This document shows, piece after piece, positions 39,540 to 53,640 of a stretch of DNA of 64,000 nt. The stretch covers positions 22,649,209-22,713,208 of the forward strand of contig CP114482.1 of NCBI GenBank assembly GCA_027186245.1, given 5' to 3'. Made by a program: the position numbers and the translations under genes. A model generated the notes under the pieces. It was not told the origin of the DNA. It made no database searches and worked only from the letters and a program-made list of their open reading frames with translations. Source of the DNA: Coriaria nepalensis (Eukaryota; Streptophyta; Magnoliopsida; Cucurbitales; Coriariaceae). Numbering within the stretch: position 1 is the stretch's first letter; the number at the start of each line of letters is the position of its first letter.

Positions 39540-40214
39540 TTAATTACAAGTTATGTAAGAAAATAATGTTTGAAGGGCAAAAATAGAATTCGTTCGAATT
39601 AATTTAGAATGATTTAATGACTAGAAGAGACTCAATGACATGACTTTACGGCTAAACTAATGCATTCTTGCCTATAATAGATAACCTGTAAGTTATGCAC
39701 GAAAGTCATGTTCGAATGCCGAATTTCATACGAAGTCATTTAGAATTATTTACTGACTAAAAGGGACGCAAAAATATGACTTCAATGCTAAAAAATGCAT
39801 GGTGCCATCAATAGATCAATTGCAAGTTATGCACGAAAGTCGCGTTCTAAATGCAAAAAGAGAATTGGTTCGAAGTGCCTTCAAACAATTTAATGATTGA
39901 AAAGACTGAGTCATATGCTTTTTAACTCTAAAATAATGCATTGTTGTCTTCAATAGATTAATTACAAGTTATGTAAGAAAATAATGTTTGAAGGGCAAAA
40001 ATAGAATTCGTTCGAATTAATTTAGAATGATTTAATGACTAGAAGAGACTCAATGACATGACTTTAAGGCCAAACTAATGCATTGTTGCCTTCAATAGAT
40101 CAACTGCAAGTTACGCAAGAAAGTCATCTTTAAAGGCCGAATTTCGTTCGAAGTGATTTAGAATGATTTACTGACAAAAAGAGACGCAAAAATATGACTT
40201 CAAGGCTAAAAAAA
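37701..40214 (+). repeat. 2-trimer HOR, three copies of 838 bp
   Basis: Copies are at 37701-38538, 38539-39376 and 39377-40214. Each pairs a trimer with GTGCGTTCAAAC, CTTCAGTACATT and the C3 type GATAACCTGTAAG with a second trimer using the short start. The first two copies have the rare TGCACGGTGCC, GATCATTTGC and GATTAGAAG. The third has TGCATGGTGCC and GGTTCGAAG and leads into the 11-trimer block. The C3 subtype first appears in this stretch. Confidence 0.87.
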
Positions 40215-43200
40215 TGCATAGTTGCCATCAATAGATCAATTGCAAGTTATCCATGAAAGTCGCCTTTTAAATGCAAAAGGAGAATTGGTTCGAAGTGCGT
40301 TCAAACAATTTAATCATTGAAAAGACTGAGTCATATGCTTTTTAATGCCAAAATAATGCATTGTTGTCTTCAAAAGATTAATTACAAGTTATGTAAGAAA
40401 ATAATGTTTGAAGGGCGAAAATAGAATTCGTTCGAATAAATTTAGAATGATTTAATGACTAGAAGAGACTCAATGATAGGACTTTAAGGCTAAACAAATG
40501 CATTGTTGCCTTCAATAAATCAACTGCAAGTTACGCACGAAAGTCATGTTTAAAGGCCGAATTTCGTCCGAAGTGATTTAGAATGATTTACTGACAAAAA
40601 GAGACGCAAAAATATGACTTTAAGGCTAAAAAAATGCATAGTTGCCATCGATAGATCAATTACAAGTTATGCATGAAAGTCACGTTCTAAATGCAAAAAG
40701 AGAATTGATTCGAAGTGCCTTCAAACAATGTAATGATTGAAAAGACTGAGTCATACGCTTTTTAACGCTAAAATAATACATTGTTGTCTTCAATAGATTA
40801 ATTACAAGTTATGTAAGAAAATAATGTTTGAAGGGCAAAAATAGAATTCGTTCGAATTAATTTAGGATGATTTAATGACTAGAACAGACTGAATGAGATG
40901 ACTTTAAGCCTTAACAAATGTATTGTGGCCTTCAATAGATCAACTGCAAGTTACGCACGAAAGTCATGTTCAAAGGCCGAATTTCGTACGAAGTGATTTA
41001 GAATGATTTACTGACTAAAAGAGACGCAAAAATATGACTTTAAGGCTACAAAAATGCATAGTTGCCATGAATAGATCAATTGCAAGTTATGCATGAAAGT
41101 CGCGTTTTAAATGCAAAAGGAGAATTGGTTCGAAGTGCGTTCAAACAATTTAATGATTGAAAAGACTGAGTGATATGCTTTTTAATGCTAAAATTATGCA
41201 TTGTTGTCTTCAGTACATTAATTACAAGTTATGTACGAAAATAATGTTTGAAGGGCAAAAATAGAATTCGTTCGAATTAATTTAGAATGATTTAATGACT
41301 AGAAGAGACTCAATGACATGACTTTACGGCTAAACTTATGCATTCTTGCCTATAATAGATAACCTGTAAGTTATGCACGAAAGTCATGTTCGAATGCCGA
41401 ATTTCATACGAAGTGATTTAGAATTATTTACTGACTAAAAGGGACGCAAAAATATGACTTCAACGCAAAAAAATGCATGGTGCCATCAATAGATCAATTG
41501 CAAGTTATGCACGAAAGTCGCGTTCTAAATGCAAAAAGAGAATTGGTTCGAAGTGCCTTCAAACAATTTAATGATTGAAAAGACTGAGTCATATGCTTTT
41601 TTACTCTAAAATAATGCATTGTTGTCTTCAATAGATTAATTACAAGTTATGTAAGAAAATAATGTTTGAAGGGCAAAAATAGAATTCGTTCGAATTAATT
41701 TAGAATGATTTAACGACTAGAAGAGACTCAATGACATGACTTTAAGGCCAAACTAATGCATTGTTGCCTTCAATAGATCAACTGCAAGTTACGCAAGAAA
41801 GTCATCTTTAAAGGCCGAATTTCGTTCGAAGTGATTTAGAATGATTTACTGACAAAAAGAGACGCAAAAATATGACTTCAAGGCTAAAAAAATGCATAGT
41901 TGCCATCAATAGATCAATTGCAAGTTATCCATGAAAGTCGCCTTTTAAATGCAAAAGGAGAATTGGTTCGAAGTGCGTTCAAACAATTTAATCATTGAAA
42001 AGACTGAGTCATATGCTTTTTAATGCTAAAATATTGCATTGTTGTCTTCAAAAGATTAATTACAAGTTATGTAAGAAAATAATGTTTGAAGGGCGAAAAT
42101 AGAATTCGTTCGAATAAATTTAGAATGATTTAATGACTAGAAGAGACTCAATGATAGGACTTTAAGGCTAAACAAATGCATTGTTGCCTTCAATAAATCA
42201 ATTGCAAGTTACGCACGAAAGTCATGTTTAAAGGCCGAATTTCGTCCGAAGTGATTTAGAATGATTTACTGACAAAAAGAGACGCAAAAATATGACTTTA
42301 AGGCTAAAAAAATGCATAGTTGCCATCGATAGATCAATTACAAGTTATGCATGAAAGTCACGTTCTAAATGCAAAAAGAGAATTGATTCGAAGTGCCTTC
42401 AAACAATGTAATGATTGAAAAGACTGAGTCATACGCTTTTTAACGCTAAAATAATACATTGTTGTCTTCAATAGATTAATTACAAGTTATGTAAGAAAAT
42501 AATGTTTGAAGGGCAAAAATAGAATTCGTTCGAATTAATTTAGAATGATTTAATGACTAGAACAGACTGAATGAGATGACTTTAAGCCTTAACAAATGCA
42601 TTGTGGCCTTCAATAGATGAACTGCAAGTTACGCACGAAAGTCATGTTCAAAGGCCGAATTTCGTTCGAAGTGATTTAGAATGATTTACTGACTAAAAGA
42701 GACGCAAAAATATGACTTTAAGGCTACAAAAATACATAGTTGCCTTCAATAGATCAATTGCAAGTTATGCATGAAAATCGCGTTTTAAATGCAAAAGGAG
42801 AATTGGTTCGAAGTGCGTTCAAACAATTTAATGATTGAAAAGACTGAGTGATATGCTTTTTAATGCTAAAATTGTGCATTGTTGTCTTCAGTACATTAAT
42901 TACAAGTTATGTAAGAAAATAATGTTTGAAGGGCAAAAATAGAATTCGTTCGAATTAATTTAGAATGATTTAATGACTAGAAGAGACTCAATGACATGAC
43001 TTTAAGGCTAAACTAATGCATTCTTGCCTATAATAGATAACCTGTAAGTTATGCACGAAAGTCATGTTCGAATACCGAATTTCATACGAAGTGATTTAGA
43101 ATTATTTACTGACTAAAAGGGACGCAAAAATATGACTTCAACGCTAAAAAATGCACGGTGCCATCAATAGATCATTTGCAAGTTATGCACGAAAGTCGCG

Positions 43201-44153
43201 TTCTAAATGCAAAAAGAGAATTGATTAGAAGTGCCTTCAAACAATTTAATGGTTGAAAAGACTGAGTCATATGCTTTTTAACGCTAAAATAATACATTGT
43301 TGTCTTCAATAGATTAATTACAAGTTATGTAAGAAAATAATGTTTGAAGGGCAAAAATAGAATTCGTTCGAATTAATTTAGAATGATTTAACGACTAAAA
43401 GAGACTCAATGACATGACTTTAAGGCCAAACTAATGCATTGTTGCCTTCAATAGATCAACTGCAAGTTACGCAAGAAAGTCATCTTTAAAGGCCGAATTT
43501 CGTTCGAAGTGATTTAGAATGATTTACTGACAAAAAGAGACGCAAAAATATGACTTCAAGGCTAAAAAAATGCATAGTTGCCATCAATAGATCAATTGCA
43601 AGTTATCCATGAAAGTCGCCTTTTAAATGCAAAAGGAGAATTGGTTCGAAGTGCGTTCAAACAATTTAATCATTGAAAAGACTGAGTCATATGCTTTTTA
43701 ATGCTAAAATATTGCATTGTTGTCTTCAAAAGATTAATTACAAGTTATGTAAGAAAATAATGTTTGAAGGGCAAAAATAGAATTCGTTCGAATTAATTTA
43801 GAATGATTTAACGACTAGAAGAGACTCAATGACATGACTTTAAGGCCAAAATAATGCATTGTTGCCTTCAATAGATCAACTGCAAGTTACGCAAGAAAGT
43901 CATCTTTAAAGGCCGAATTTCTTTCGAAGTGATTTAGAATGATTTACTGACAAAAAGAGACGCAAAAATATGACTTCAAGGCTAAAAAAATGCATAGTTG
44001 CCATCAATAGATCAATTGCAAGTTATCCATGAAAGACGCCTTTTAAATGCAAAAGGAGAATTGGTTCGAAGTGCGTTCAAACAATTTAATCATTGAAAAG
44101 ACTGAGTCATATGCTTTTTAATGCTAAAATATTGCATTGTTGTCTTCAAAAGA
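39540..44153 (+). repeat. 11-trimer HOR, copy 1 (4614 bp)
   Basis: Eleven trimers (A starts 39796, 40215, 40635, 41055, 41474, 41893, 42313, 42733, 43152, 43571, 43991). It is itself built of two related 4-trimer blocks 1678 bp apart plus three more trimers. CAATGATAGG lies at 40471 and 42149, and TTATCCATGAAAGTCGCC recurs in both blocks. Other markers are CAAGAAAGTCATCTTTAAAGG, TCATACGC, GAACAGACTGAATGAG and ATTGTGCATTG (42872). The 5' limit is where CTTCAGTACATT (about 39530) gives way to shared sequence. Confidence 0.92.
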
Positions 44154-47100
44154 TTAATTACAAGTTATGTAAGAAAATAATGTTTGAAGGGCAAAAATAG
44201 AATTCGTTCGAATTAATTTAGAATGATTTAATGACTAGAAGAGACTCAATGACATGACTTTACGGCTAAACTAATGCATTCTTGCCTATAATAGATAACC
44301 TGTAAGTTATGCACGAAAGTCATGTTCGAATGCCGAATTTCATACGAAGTCATTTAGAATTATTTACTGACTAAAAGGGACGCAAAAATATGACTTCAAT
44401 GCTAAAAAATGCATGGTGCCATCAATAGATCAATTGCAAGTTATGCACGAAAGTCGCGTTCTAAATGCAAAAAGAGAATTGGTTCGAAGTGCCTTCAAAC
44501 AATTTAATGATTGAAAAGACTGAGTCATATGCTTTTTAACTCTAAAATAATGCATTGTTGTCTTCAATAGATTAATTACAAGTTATGTAAGAAAATAATG
44601 TTTGAAGGGCAAAAATAGAATTCGTTCGAATTAATTTAGAATGATTTAATGACTAGAAGAGACTCAATGACATGACTTTAAGGCCAAACTAATGCATTGT
44701 TGCCTTCAATAGATCAACTGCAAGTTACGCAAGAAAGTCATCTTTAAAGGCCGAATTTCGTTCGAAGTGATTTAGAATGATTTACTGACAAAAAGAGACG
44801 CAAAAATATGACTTCAAGGCTAAAAAAATGCATAGTTGCCATCAATAGATCAATTGCAAGTTATCCATGAAAGTCGCCTTTTAAATGCAAAAGGAGAATT
44901 GGTTCGAAGTGCGTTCAAACAATTTAATCATTGAAAAGACTGAGTCATATGCTTTTTAATGCCAAAATAATGCATTGTTGTCTTCAAAAGATTAATTACA
45001 AGTTATGTAAGAAAATAATGTTTGAAGGGCGAAAATAGAATTCGTTCGAATAAATTTAGAATGATTTAATGACTAGAAGAGACTCAATGATAGGACTTTA
45101 AGGCTAAACAAATGCATTGTTGCCTTCAATAAATCAACTGCAAGTTACGCACGAAAGTCATGTTTAAAGGCCGAATTTCGTCCGAAGTGATTTAGAATGA
45201 TTTACTGACAAAAAGAGACGCAAAAATATGACTTTAAGGCTAAAAAAATGCATAGTTGCCATCGATAGATCAATTACAAGTTATGCATGAAAGTCACGTT
45301 CTAAATGCAAAAAGAGAATTGATTCGAAGTGCCTTCAAACAATGTAATGATTGAAAAGACTGAGTCATACGCTTTTTAACGCTAAAATAATACATTGTTG
45401 TCTTCAATAGATTAATTACAAGTTATGTAAGAAAATAATGTTTGAAGGGCAAAAATAGAATTCGTTCGAATTAATTTAGGATGATTTAATGACTAGAACA
45501 GACTGAATGAGATGACTTTAAGCCTTAACAAATGTATTGTGGCCTTCAATAGATCAACTGCAAGTTACGCACGAAAGTCATGTTCAAAGGCCGAATTTCG
45601 TACGAAGTGATTTAGAATGATTTACTGACTAAAAGAGACGCAAAAATATGACTTTAAGGCTACAAAAATGCATAGTTGCCATGAATAGATCAATTGCAAG
45701 TTATGCATGAAAGTCGCGTTTTAAATGCAAAAGGAGAATTGGTTCGAAGTGCGTTCAAACAATTTAATGATTGAAAAGACTGAGTGATATGCTTTTTAAT
45801 GCTAAAATTATGCATTGTTGTCTTCAGTACATTAATTACAAGTTATGTACGAAAATAATGTTTGAAGGGCAAAAATAGAATTCGTTCGAATTAATTTAGA
45901 ATGATTTAATGACTAGAAGAGACTCAATGACATGACTTTACGGCTAAACTTATGCATTCTTGCCTATAATAGATAACCTGTAAGTTATGCACGAAAGTCA
46001 TGTTCGAATGCCGAATTTCATACGAAGTGATTTAGAATTATTTACTGACTAAAAGGGACGCAAAAATATGACTTCAACGCAAAAAAATGCATGGTGCCAT
46101 CAATAGATCAATTGCAAGTTATGCACGAAAGTCGCGTTCTAAATGCAAAAAGAGAATTGGTTCGAAGTGCCTTCAAACAATTTAATGATTGAAAAGACTG
46201 AGTCATATGCTTTTTTACTCTAAAATAATGCATTGTTGTCTTCAATAGATTAATTACAAGTTATGTAAGAAAATAATGTTTGAAGGGCAAAAATAGAATT
46301 CGTTCGAATTAATTTAGAATGATTTAACGACTAGAAGAGACTCAATGACATGACTTTAAGGCCAAACTAATGCATTGTTGCCTTCAATAGATCAACTGCA
46401 AGTTACGCAAGAAAGTCATCTTTAAAGGCCGAATTTCGTTCGAAGTGATTTAGAATGATTTACTGACAAAAAGAGACGCAAAAATATGACTTCAAGGCTA
46501 AAAAAATGCATAGTTGCCATCAATAGATCAATTGCAAGTTATCCATGAAAGTCGCCTTTTAAATGCAAAAGGAGAATTGGTTCGAAGTGCGTTCAAACAA
46601 TTTAATCATTGAAAAGACTGAGTCATATGCTTTTTAATGCTAAAATATTGCATTGTTGTCTTCAAAAGATTAATTACAAGTTATGTAAGAAAATAATGTT
46701 TGAAGGGCGAAAATAGAATTCGTTCGAATAAATTTAGAATGATTTAATGACTAGAAGAGACTCAATGATAGGACTTTAAGGCTAAACAAATGCATTGTTG
46801 CCTTCAATAAATCAATTGCAAGTTACGCACGAAAGTCATGTTTAAAGGCCGAATTTCGTCCGAAGTGATTTAGAATGATTTACTGACAAAAAGAGACGCA
46901 AAAATATGACTTTAAGGCTAAAAAAATGCATAGTTGCCATCGATAGATCAATTACAAGTTATGCATGAAAGTCACGTTCTAAATGCAAAAAGAGAATTGA
47001 TTCGAAGTGCCTTCAAACAATGTAATGATTGAAAAGACTGAGTCATACGCTTTTTAACGCTAAAATAATACATTGTTGTCTTCAATAGATTAATTACAAG

Positions 47101-48349
47101 TTATGTAAGAAAATAATGTTTGAAGGGCAAAAATAGAATTCGTTCGAATTAATTTAGAATGATTTAATGACTAGAACAGACTGAATGAGATGACTTTAAG
47201 CCTTAACAAATGCATTGTGGCCTTCAATAGATGAACTGCAAGTTACGCACGAAAGTCATGTTCAAAGGCCGAATTTCGTTCGAAGTGATTTAGAATGATT
47301 TACTGACTAAAAGAGACGCAAAAATATGACTTTAAGGCTACAAAAATACATAGTTGCCTTCAATAGATCAATTGCAAGTTATGCATGAAAATCGCGTTTT
47401 AAATGCAAAAGGAGAATTGGTTCGAAGTGCGTTCAAACAATTTAATGATTGAAAAGACTGAGTGATATGCTTTTTAATGCTAAAATTGTGCATTGTTGTC
47501 TTCAGTACATTAATTACAAGTTATGTAAGAAAATAATGTTTGAAGGGCAAAAATAGAATTCGTTCGAATTAATTTAGAATGATTTAACGACTAAAAGAGA
47601 CTCAATGACATGACTTTAAGGCCAAACTAATGCATTGTTGCCTTCAATAGATCAACTGCAAGTTACGCAAGAAAGTCATCTTTAAAGGCCGAATTTCGTT
47701 CGAAGTGATTTAGAATGATTTACTGACAAAAAGAGACGCAAAAATATGACTTCAAGGCTAAAAAAATGCATAGTTGCCATCAATAGATCAATTGCAAGTT
47801 ATCCATGAAAGTCGCCTTTTAAATGCAAAAGGAGAATTGGTTCGAAATGCGTTCAAACAATTTAATCATTGAAAAGACTGAGTCATATGCTTTTTAATGC
47901 TAAAATATTGCATTGTTGTCTTCAAAAGATTAATTACAAGTTATGTAAGAAAATAATGTTTGAAGGGCAAAAATAGAATTCGTTCGAATTAATTTAGAAT
48001 GATTTAACGACTAGAAGAGACTCAATGACATGACTTTAAGGCCAAAATAATGCATTGTTGCCTTCAATAGATCAACTGCAAGTTACGCAAGAAAGTCATC
48101 TTTAAAGGCCGAATTTCGTTCGAAGTGATTTAGAATGATTTACTGACAAAAAGAGACGCAAAAATATGACTTCAAGGCTAAAAAAATGCATAGTTGCCAT
48201 CAATAGATCAATTGCAAGTTATCCATGAAAGTCGCCTTTTAAATGCAAAAGGAGAATTGGTTCGAAGTGCGTTCAAACAATTTAATCATTGAAAAGACTG
48301 AGTCATATGCTTTTTAATGCTAAAATATTGCATTGTTGTCTTCAAAAGA
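44154..48349 (+). repeat. 11-trimer HOR, copy 2, one trimer deleted (4196 bp)
   Basis: Matches copy 1 at offset 4614 (CAATGATAGG at 45085 and 46763) until the trimer at 47347. That trimer is a hybrid. It begins like 42733 (TACATAGTTGCC, ATTGTGCATTG, CTTCAGTACAT to 47510), then from AACGAC at about 47587 matches trimer 43152. The offset drops to 4196, so one 418-bp unit is missing. Elsewhere I noticed only a few changes, for example GAAAGTCGCC for GAAAGACGCC and CGAAATGCG for CGAAGTGCG. Confidence 0.92.
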
Positions 48350-50680
48350 TTAATTACAAGTTATGTAAGAAAATAATGTTTGAAGGGCAAAAATAGAATT
48401 CGTTCGAATTAATTTAGAATGATTTAATGACTAGAAGAGACTCAATGACATGACTTTACGGCTAAACTAATGCATTCTTGCCTATAATAGATAACCTGTA
48501 AGTTATGCACGAAAGTCATGTTCGAATGCCGAATTTCATACGAAGTCATTTAGAATTATTTACTGACTAAAAGGGATGCAAAAATATGACTTCAACGCTA
48601 AAAAATGCATGGTTCCCTCAATAGATCAATTGCAAGTTATGCACGAAAGTCGCGTTCTAAATGCAAAAAGAGAATTGGTTCGAAGTGCCTTCAAACAATT
48701 TAATGATTGAAAAGACTGAGTCATATGCTTTTTAACTCTAAAATAATGCATTGTTGTCTTCAATAGATTAATTACAAGTTATGTAAGAAAATAATGTTTG
48801 AAGGGCAAAAATAGAATTCGTTCGAATTAATTTAGAATTATTTAATGACTAGAAGAGACTCAATGACATGACTTTAAGGCCAAACTAATGCATTGTTGCC
48901 TTCAATAGATCAACTGCAAGTTACGCAAGAAAGTCATCTTTAAAGGCCGAATTTCGTTCGAAGTGATTTAGAATGATTTACTGACAAAAAGAGACGCAAA
49001 AATATGACTTCAAGGCTAAAAAAATGCATAGTTGCCATCAATAGATCAATTGCAAGTTATCCATGAAAGTCGCCTTTTAAATGCAAAAGGAGAATTGGTT
49101 CGAAGTGCGTTCAAACAATTTAATCATTGAAAAGACTGAGTCATATGCTTTTTAATGCTAAAATAATGTATTGTTGTCTTCAAAAGATTAATTACAAGTT
49201 ATGTAAGAAAATAATGTTTGAAGGGCGAAAATAGAATTCGTTCGAATAAATTTAGAATGATTTAATGACTAGAAGAGACTCAATGATAGGACTTTAAGGC
49301 TAAACAAATGCATTGTTGCCTTCAATAAATCGACTGCAAGTTACGCACGAAAGTCATGTTTAAAGGCCGAATTTCGTCCGAAGTGATTTAGAATGATTTA
49401 CTGACAAAAAGAGACGCAAAAATATGACTTTAAGGCTAAAAAAATGCATAGTTGCCATCGATAGATCAATTACAAGTTATGCATGAAAGTCACGTTCTAA
49501 ATGCAAAAAGAGAATTGATTCGAAGTGCCTTCAAACAATGTAATGATTGAAAAGACTGAGTCATACGCTTTTTAATGCTAAAATAATACATTGTTGTCTT
49601 CAATAGATTAATTACAAGTTATGTAAGAAAATAATGTTTGAAGGGCAAAAATAGAATTCGTTCGAATTAATTTAGAATGATTTAATGACTAGAACAGACT
49701 GAATGAGATGACTTTAAGCCTTAACAAATGCATTGTGGCCTTCAATAGATCAACTGCAAGTTACGCACGAAAGTCATGTTCAAAGGCCGAATTTCGTACG
49801 AGGTGATTTAGAATGATTTACTGACTAAAAGAGACGCAAAAATATGACTTTAAGGCTACAAAAATGCATAGTTGCCATCAATAGATCAATTGCAAGTTAT
49901 GCATGAAAGTCGCGTTTTAAATGCAAAAGGAGAATTGGTTCGAAGTGCGTTCAAACAATTTAATGATTGAAAAGACTGAGTGATATGCTTTTTAATGCTA
50001 AAATTATGCATTGTTGTCTTCAGTACATTAATTACAAGTTATGTACGAAAATAATGTTTGAAGGGCAAAAATAGAATTCGTTCGAATTAATTTAGAATGA
50101 TTTAATGACTAGAAGAGACTCAATGACATGACTTTACGGCTAAACTAATGCATTCTTGCCTATAATAGATAACCTGTAAGTTATGCACGAAAGTCATGTT
50201 CGAATGCCGAATTTCATACGAAGTCATTTAGAATTATTTACTGACTAAAAGGGACGCAAAAATATGACTTCAACGCTAAAAAATGCATGGTGCCATCAAT
50301 AGATCAATTGCAAGTTATGCACGAAAGTCGCGTTCTAAATGCAAAAAGAGAATTGGTTCGAAGTGCCTTCAAACAATTTAATGATTGAAAAGACTGAGTC
50401 ATATGCTTTTTAACTCTAAAATAATGCATTGTTGTCTTCAATAGATTAATTACAAGTTATGTAGGAAAATAATGTTTGAAGGGCAAAAATAGAATTCGTT
50501 CGAATTAATTTAGAATGATTTAATGACTAGAAGAGACTCAATGACATGACTTTAAGGCCAAACTAATGCATTATTGCCTTCAATAGATCAACTGCAAGTT
50601 ACGGAAGAAAGTCATCTTTAAAGGCCGAATTTCGTTCGAAGTGATTTAGAATGATTTACTGACAAAAAGAGACGCAAAAA
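48350..50680 (+). repeat. 11-trimer HOR, copy 3, partial (about 2.3 kb)
   Basis: Follows copy 2 at offset 4196 (CGAAGTCATT at 48541, CAATGATAGG at 49281) with more private changes than copies 1 and 2 show between themselves. Examples are GCATGGTTCCCTC, AAGGGATGC, AATGTATTG, AATCGACTGC and CGAGGTGATT. Relatedness fades after the trimer at 50284. TTTAAGGC and TTATGCATGAAAGTCGCG replace the TTCAAGGC and TTATCCATGAAAGTCGCC of the other copies. It may be an older or more converted edge of the block. Confidence 0.87.
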
Positions 50681-53640
50681 TATGACTTTAAGGCTAAAAA
50701 AATGCATAGTTGCCATCAATAGAACAATTGCAAGTTATGCATGAAAGTCGCGTTTTAAATGCAAAAGGAGAATTGGTTCGAAGTGCGTTGAAACAATTTA
50801 ATCATTGAAAGACTGAGTCATCTGCTTTTTAATGCTAAAATTATGCATTGTTGTCTTCAATAGATTAATTACAAGTTACGTAAGATAATAATGTTTGAAG
50901 GGCAAAAGTAGAATTCGTCCGAATTAATTTAGAATGATTTAATGACTAGAAGAGACTCAATGACATGACTTTAAGGCTAAACTAATGCATTGTTGCCTTC
51001 AATAGATCAACTGCAAGTTACGCACGAAAGTCATGTTTAAAGGCCGAATTTCTTTCGAAGTGATTTAGAATGATTTACTGACAAAAAGAGACTCAAAAAT
51101 ATGACTTTAAGGCTAAAAAAATGCATAGTTGGCATCAATAGATCAATTACAAGTTAAGCATGAAAGTCGCGTTCTAAACGCAAAAAGAGAATTGGTTCAG
51201 AGTGCCTTCAAATAATTTAACGATTGAAAAGACTGAGTGATATGCTTTTTAACGCTAAAATAATGCATTGTTGTCTTCAATAGATTAATTACAAGTTATG
51301 TGAGAAAATAATGTTTGAAGGGCAAAAATAGAATTCGTTCGAATTAATTTAGAATGATTTAATGACTAGAAGAGACTCAGTGACATGACATTAAGGCTAA
51401 ACAAATGCATTGTTGCCTTCAATAGATCAACTTTAAGTTACGCACGAAACTCATGTTTAAAGGCCGAATTTCGTTCGAAGTGATTTAGAATGATTTACTG
51501 ACAAAAAGAGACGCAGAAATATGACTTTAAGGCTAAAAAAATGCATAGTTGCCATCAATAGATCAATTGCAAGTTATGCATGAAAGTCGCGTTTTAAATG
51601 CAAAAGGAGAATTGGTTCGAAGTACGTTCAAACAATTTAATCATTGAAAGACTGAGTCATATGCTTTTTAATGCTAAAATTATGCATTGTTGTCTTCAAT
51701 AGATTAATTACAAGTTATGTAAGAAAATAATGTTTGAATGGCGAAAATAGAATTCGTTCGAACTAATTTAGAATGATTTAATGACTAGAAGAGACTCAAT
51801 GACATGACTTTAAGGCTAAACTAATGCATTGTTGCCTTCAATATATCAACTGCAAGTTACGCACGAAAGTCATGTTTAAAGGCCGAATTTCGTTCGAAGT
51901 GATTTAGAATGATTTACTGACTAAAAGAGACGCAAAAATATGACTTTAAGGCTAAAAAAACGCATAGTTGCCATCAATAGATGAATTGCAAGTTATGCAT
52001 GAAAGTCGCGTTTTAAATGCAAAAGGAGAATTGGTTCGAAGTGCGTTCAAACAATTTAATGATTGAAAAGACTGAGTGATATGCTTTTTAATGCTAAAAT
52101 TATGCATTGTTGTCTTCAATAGATTAATTACAAGTTATGTAAGAAAATAATGTTTGAAGGGCGAAAATAGAATTCGTTCGAATTAATTTAGAATGATTTA
52201 ATGACTAGAAGAGACTCAATGACATGACTTTAAGGCTAAACAAATGCATTGTTGCCTTCAATAGATCAACTGCAAGTTACGCACGAAAGTCATGTTTAAA
52301 GGCCGAATTTCGTTCGAAGTGATTTGGAATGATTTACTGACTAAAAGAGACGCAAAAATATGACTTTAAGGCTAAAAAAAATGCATAGTTGCCATCAATA
52401 GATCAATTGCAAGTTATGCATGAAAGTCGCATTTTAAATGCAAAAGGAGAATTGGTTCGAAGTGCGTTCAAACAATTTAATTATTGAAAAGACTGAGTCA
52501 TATGCTTTTTAATGCTAAAATAATGCATTGTTGTCTTCAATACATTAATTACAAGTTATGTAAGAAAATAATGTTTGAATGGCGAAAATAGAATTCGTTC
52601 GAATTAATTTAGAATGATTTAATGACTAGAAGAGACTGAATGACATGACTTTAAGGCTAAACAAATGCATTGTTGCCTTCAAAAGATACTCTGCAAGTTA
52701 CGCACGAAAGTCATGTTTAAAGGCCGAATTTCGTTCGAAGTGATTTGGAATGATTTACTGACAAAAAGAGACGCAAAAATATGACTTTAGGGCTAAAAAA
52801 ATGCATAGTTGCCATCAATAGATCACTTGCAAGTTATGCATGAAAGTCGCATTTTAAATGCAAAAGGAGAATTGGTTCGAAGTGCGTTCAAACAATTTAA
52901 TCATTGAAAAGACTGAGTCATATGCTTTTTAATGCTAAAATAATGCATTGTTGTCTTCAATAGATTAATTACAAGTTATGTAAGAAAATAATGTTTGAAT
53001 GGCGAAAATAGAATTCGTTCGAATTAATTTAGAATGATTTAATGACTAGAAGAGACTCAATGACATGACTTTAAGGCTAAACAAATGCATTATTGCCTTC
53101 AATAGATCACTGCCAGTTACGCACGAAAGTCATGTTTAAAGGATGAATTTCGTTCGAAGTGATTTAGAATGATTTACTGACTAAAAGAGACGCAAAAATA
53201 TGACTTTAAGGCTAAAAAAATGCATAGTTGCCATCAATAGATCAATTACAGGTTATGCATGAAAGTCGCGTTCTAAATGCAAAAAGAGAATTGATTCGAA
53301 GTGCGTTCAAAAAATTTAATGATTGAAAAGACTGAGTGATATGCTTTTTAATGCTAAAATTATGCAGTGTTGTCTTCAATACATTAATTACAAGTTATGT
53401 AAGAAAATAATGTTTGAAGGGCAAAAATAGAATTCGTTCGAATTAATTTAGAATGATTTAATGACTAGAAGAGACTCAATGACATGACTTTAAGGCTAAA
53501 CTAATGCATTGTTGCCTTCAATAGATCAACTGCAAGTTACGCACGAAAGTCATGTTTAAAGGCCGAATTTCGTTTGAAATGATTTAGAATGATTTACTGA
53601 CTAAAAGAGACGCAAAAATATGACTTTAAGGCTACAAAAA
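50681..53640 (+). repeat. Diverged trimers, no strong block structure
   Basis: Seven trimers (starts 50703, 51122, 51542, 51961, 52382, 52802, 53221), mostly of C1 type. Two recurring one-base losses serve as markers: ATTGAAAGACTG (near 50805 and 51643) and GATCACTGCC (near 53106). Trimers 52382 and 52802 share CGCATTTTAAATGC, GAATGGCG and, in the preceding or same C monomer, GATTTGGAATG. One unit (51961-52381) has eight A before the next start and is 421 bp long. No gene is present. Confidence 0.85.
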
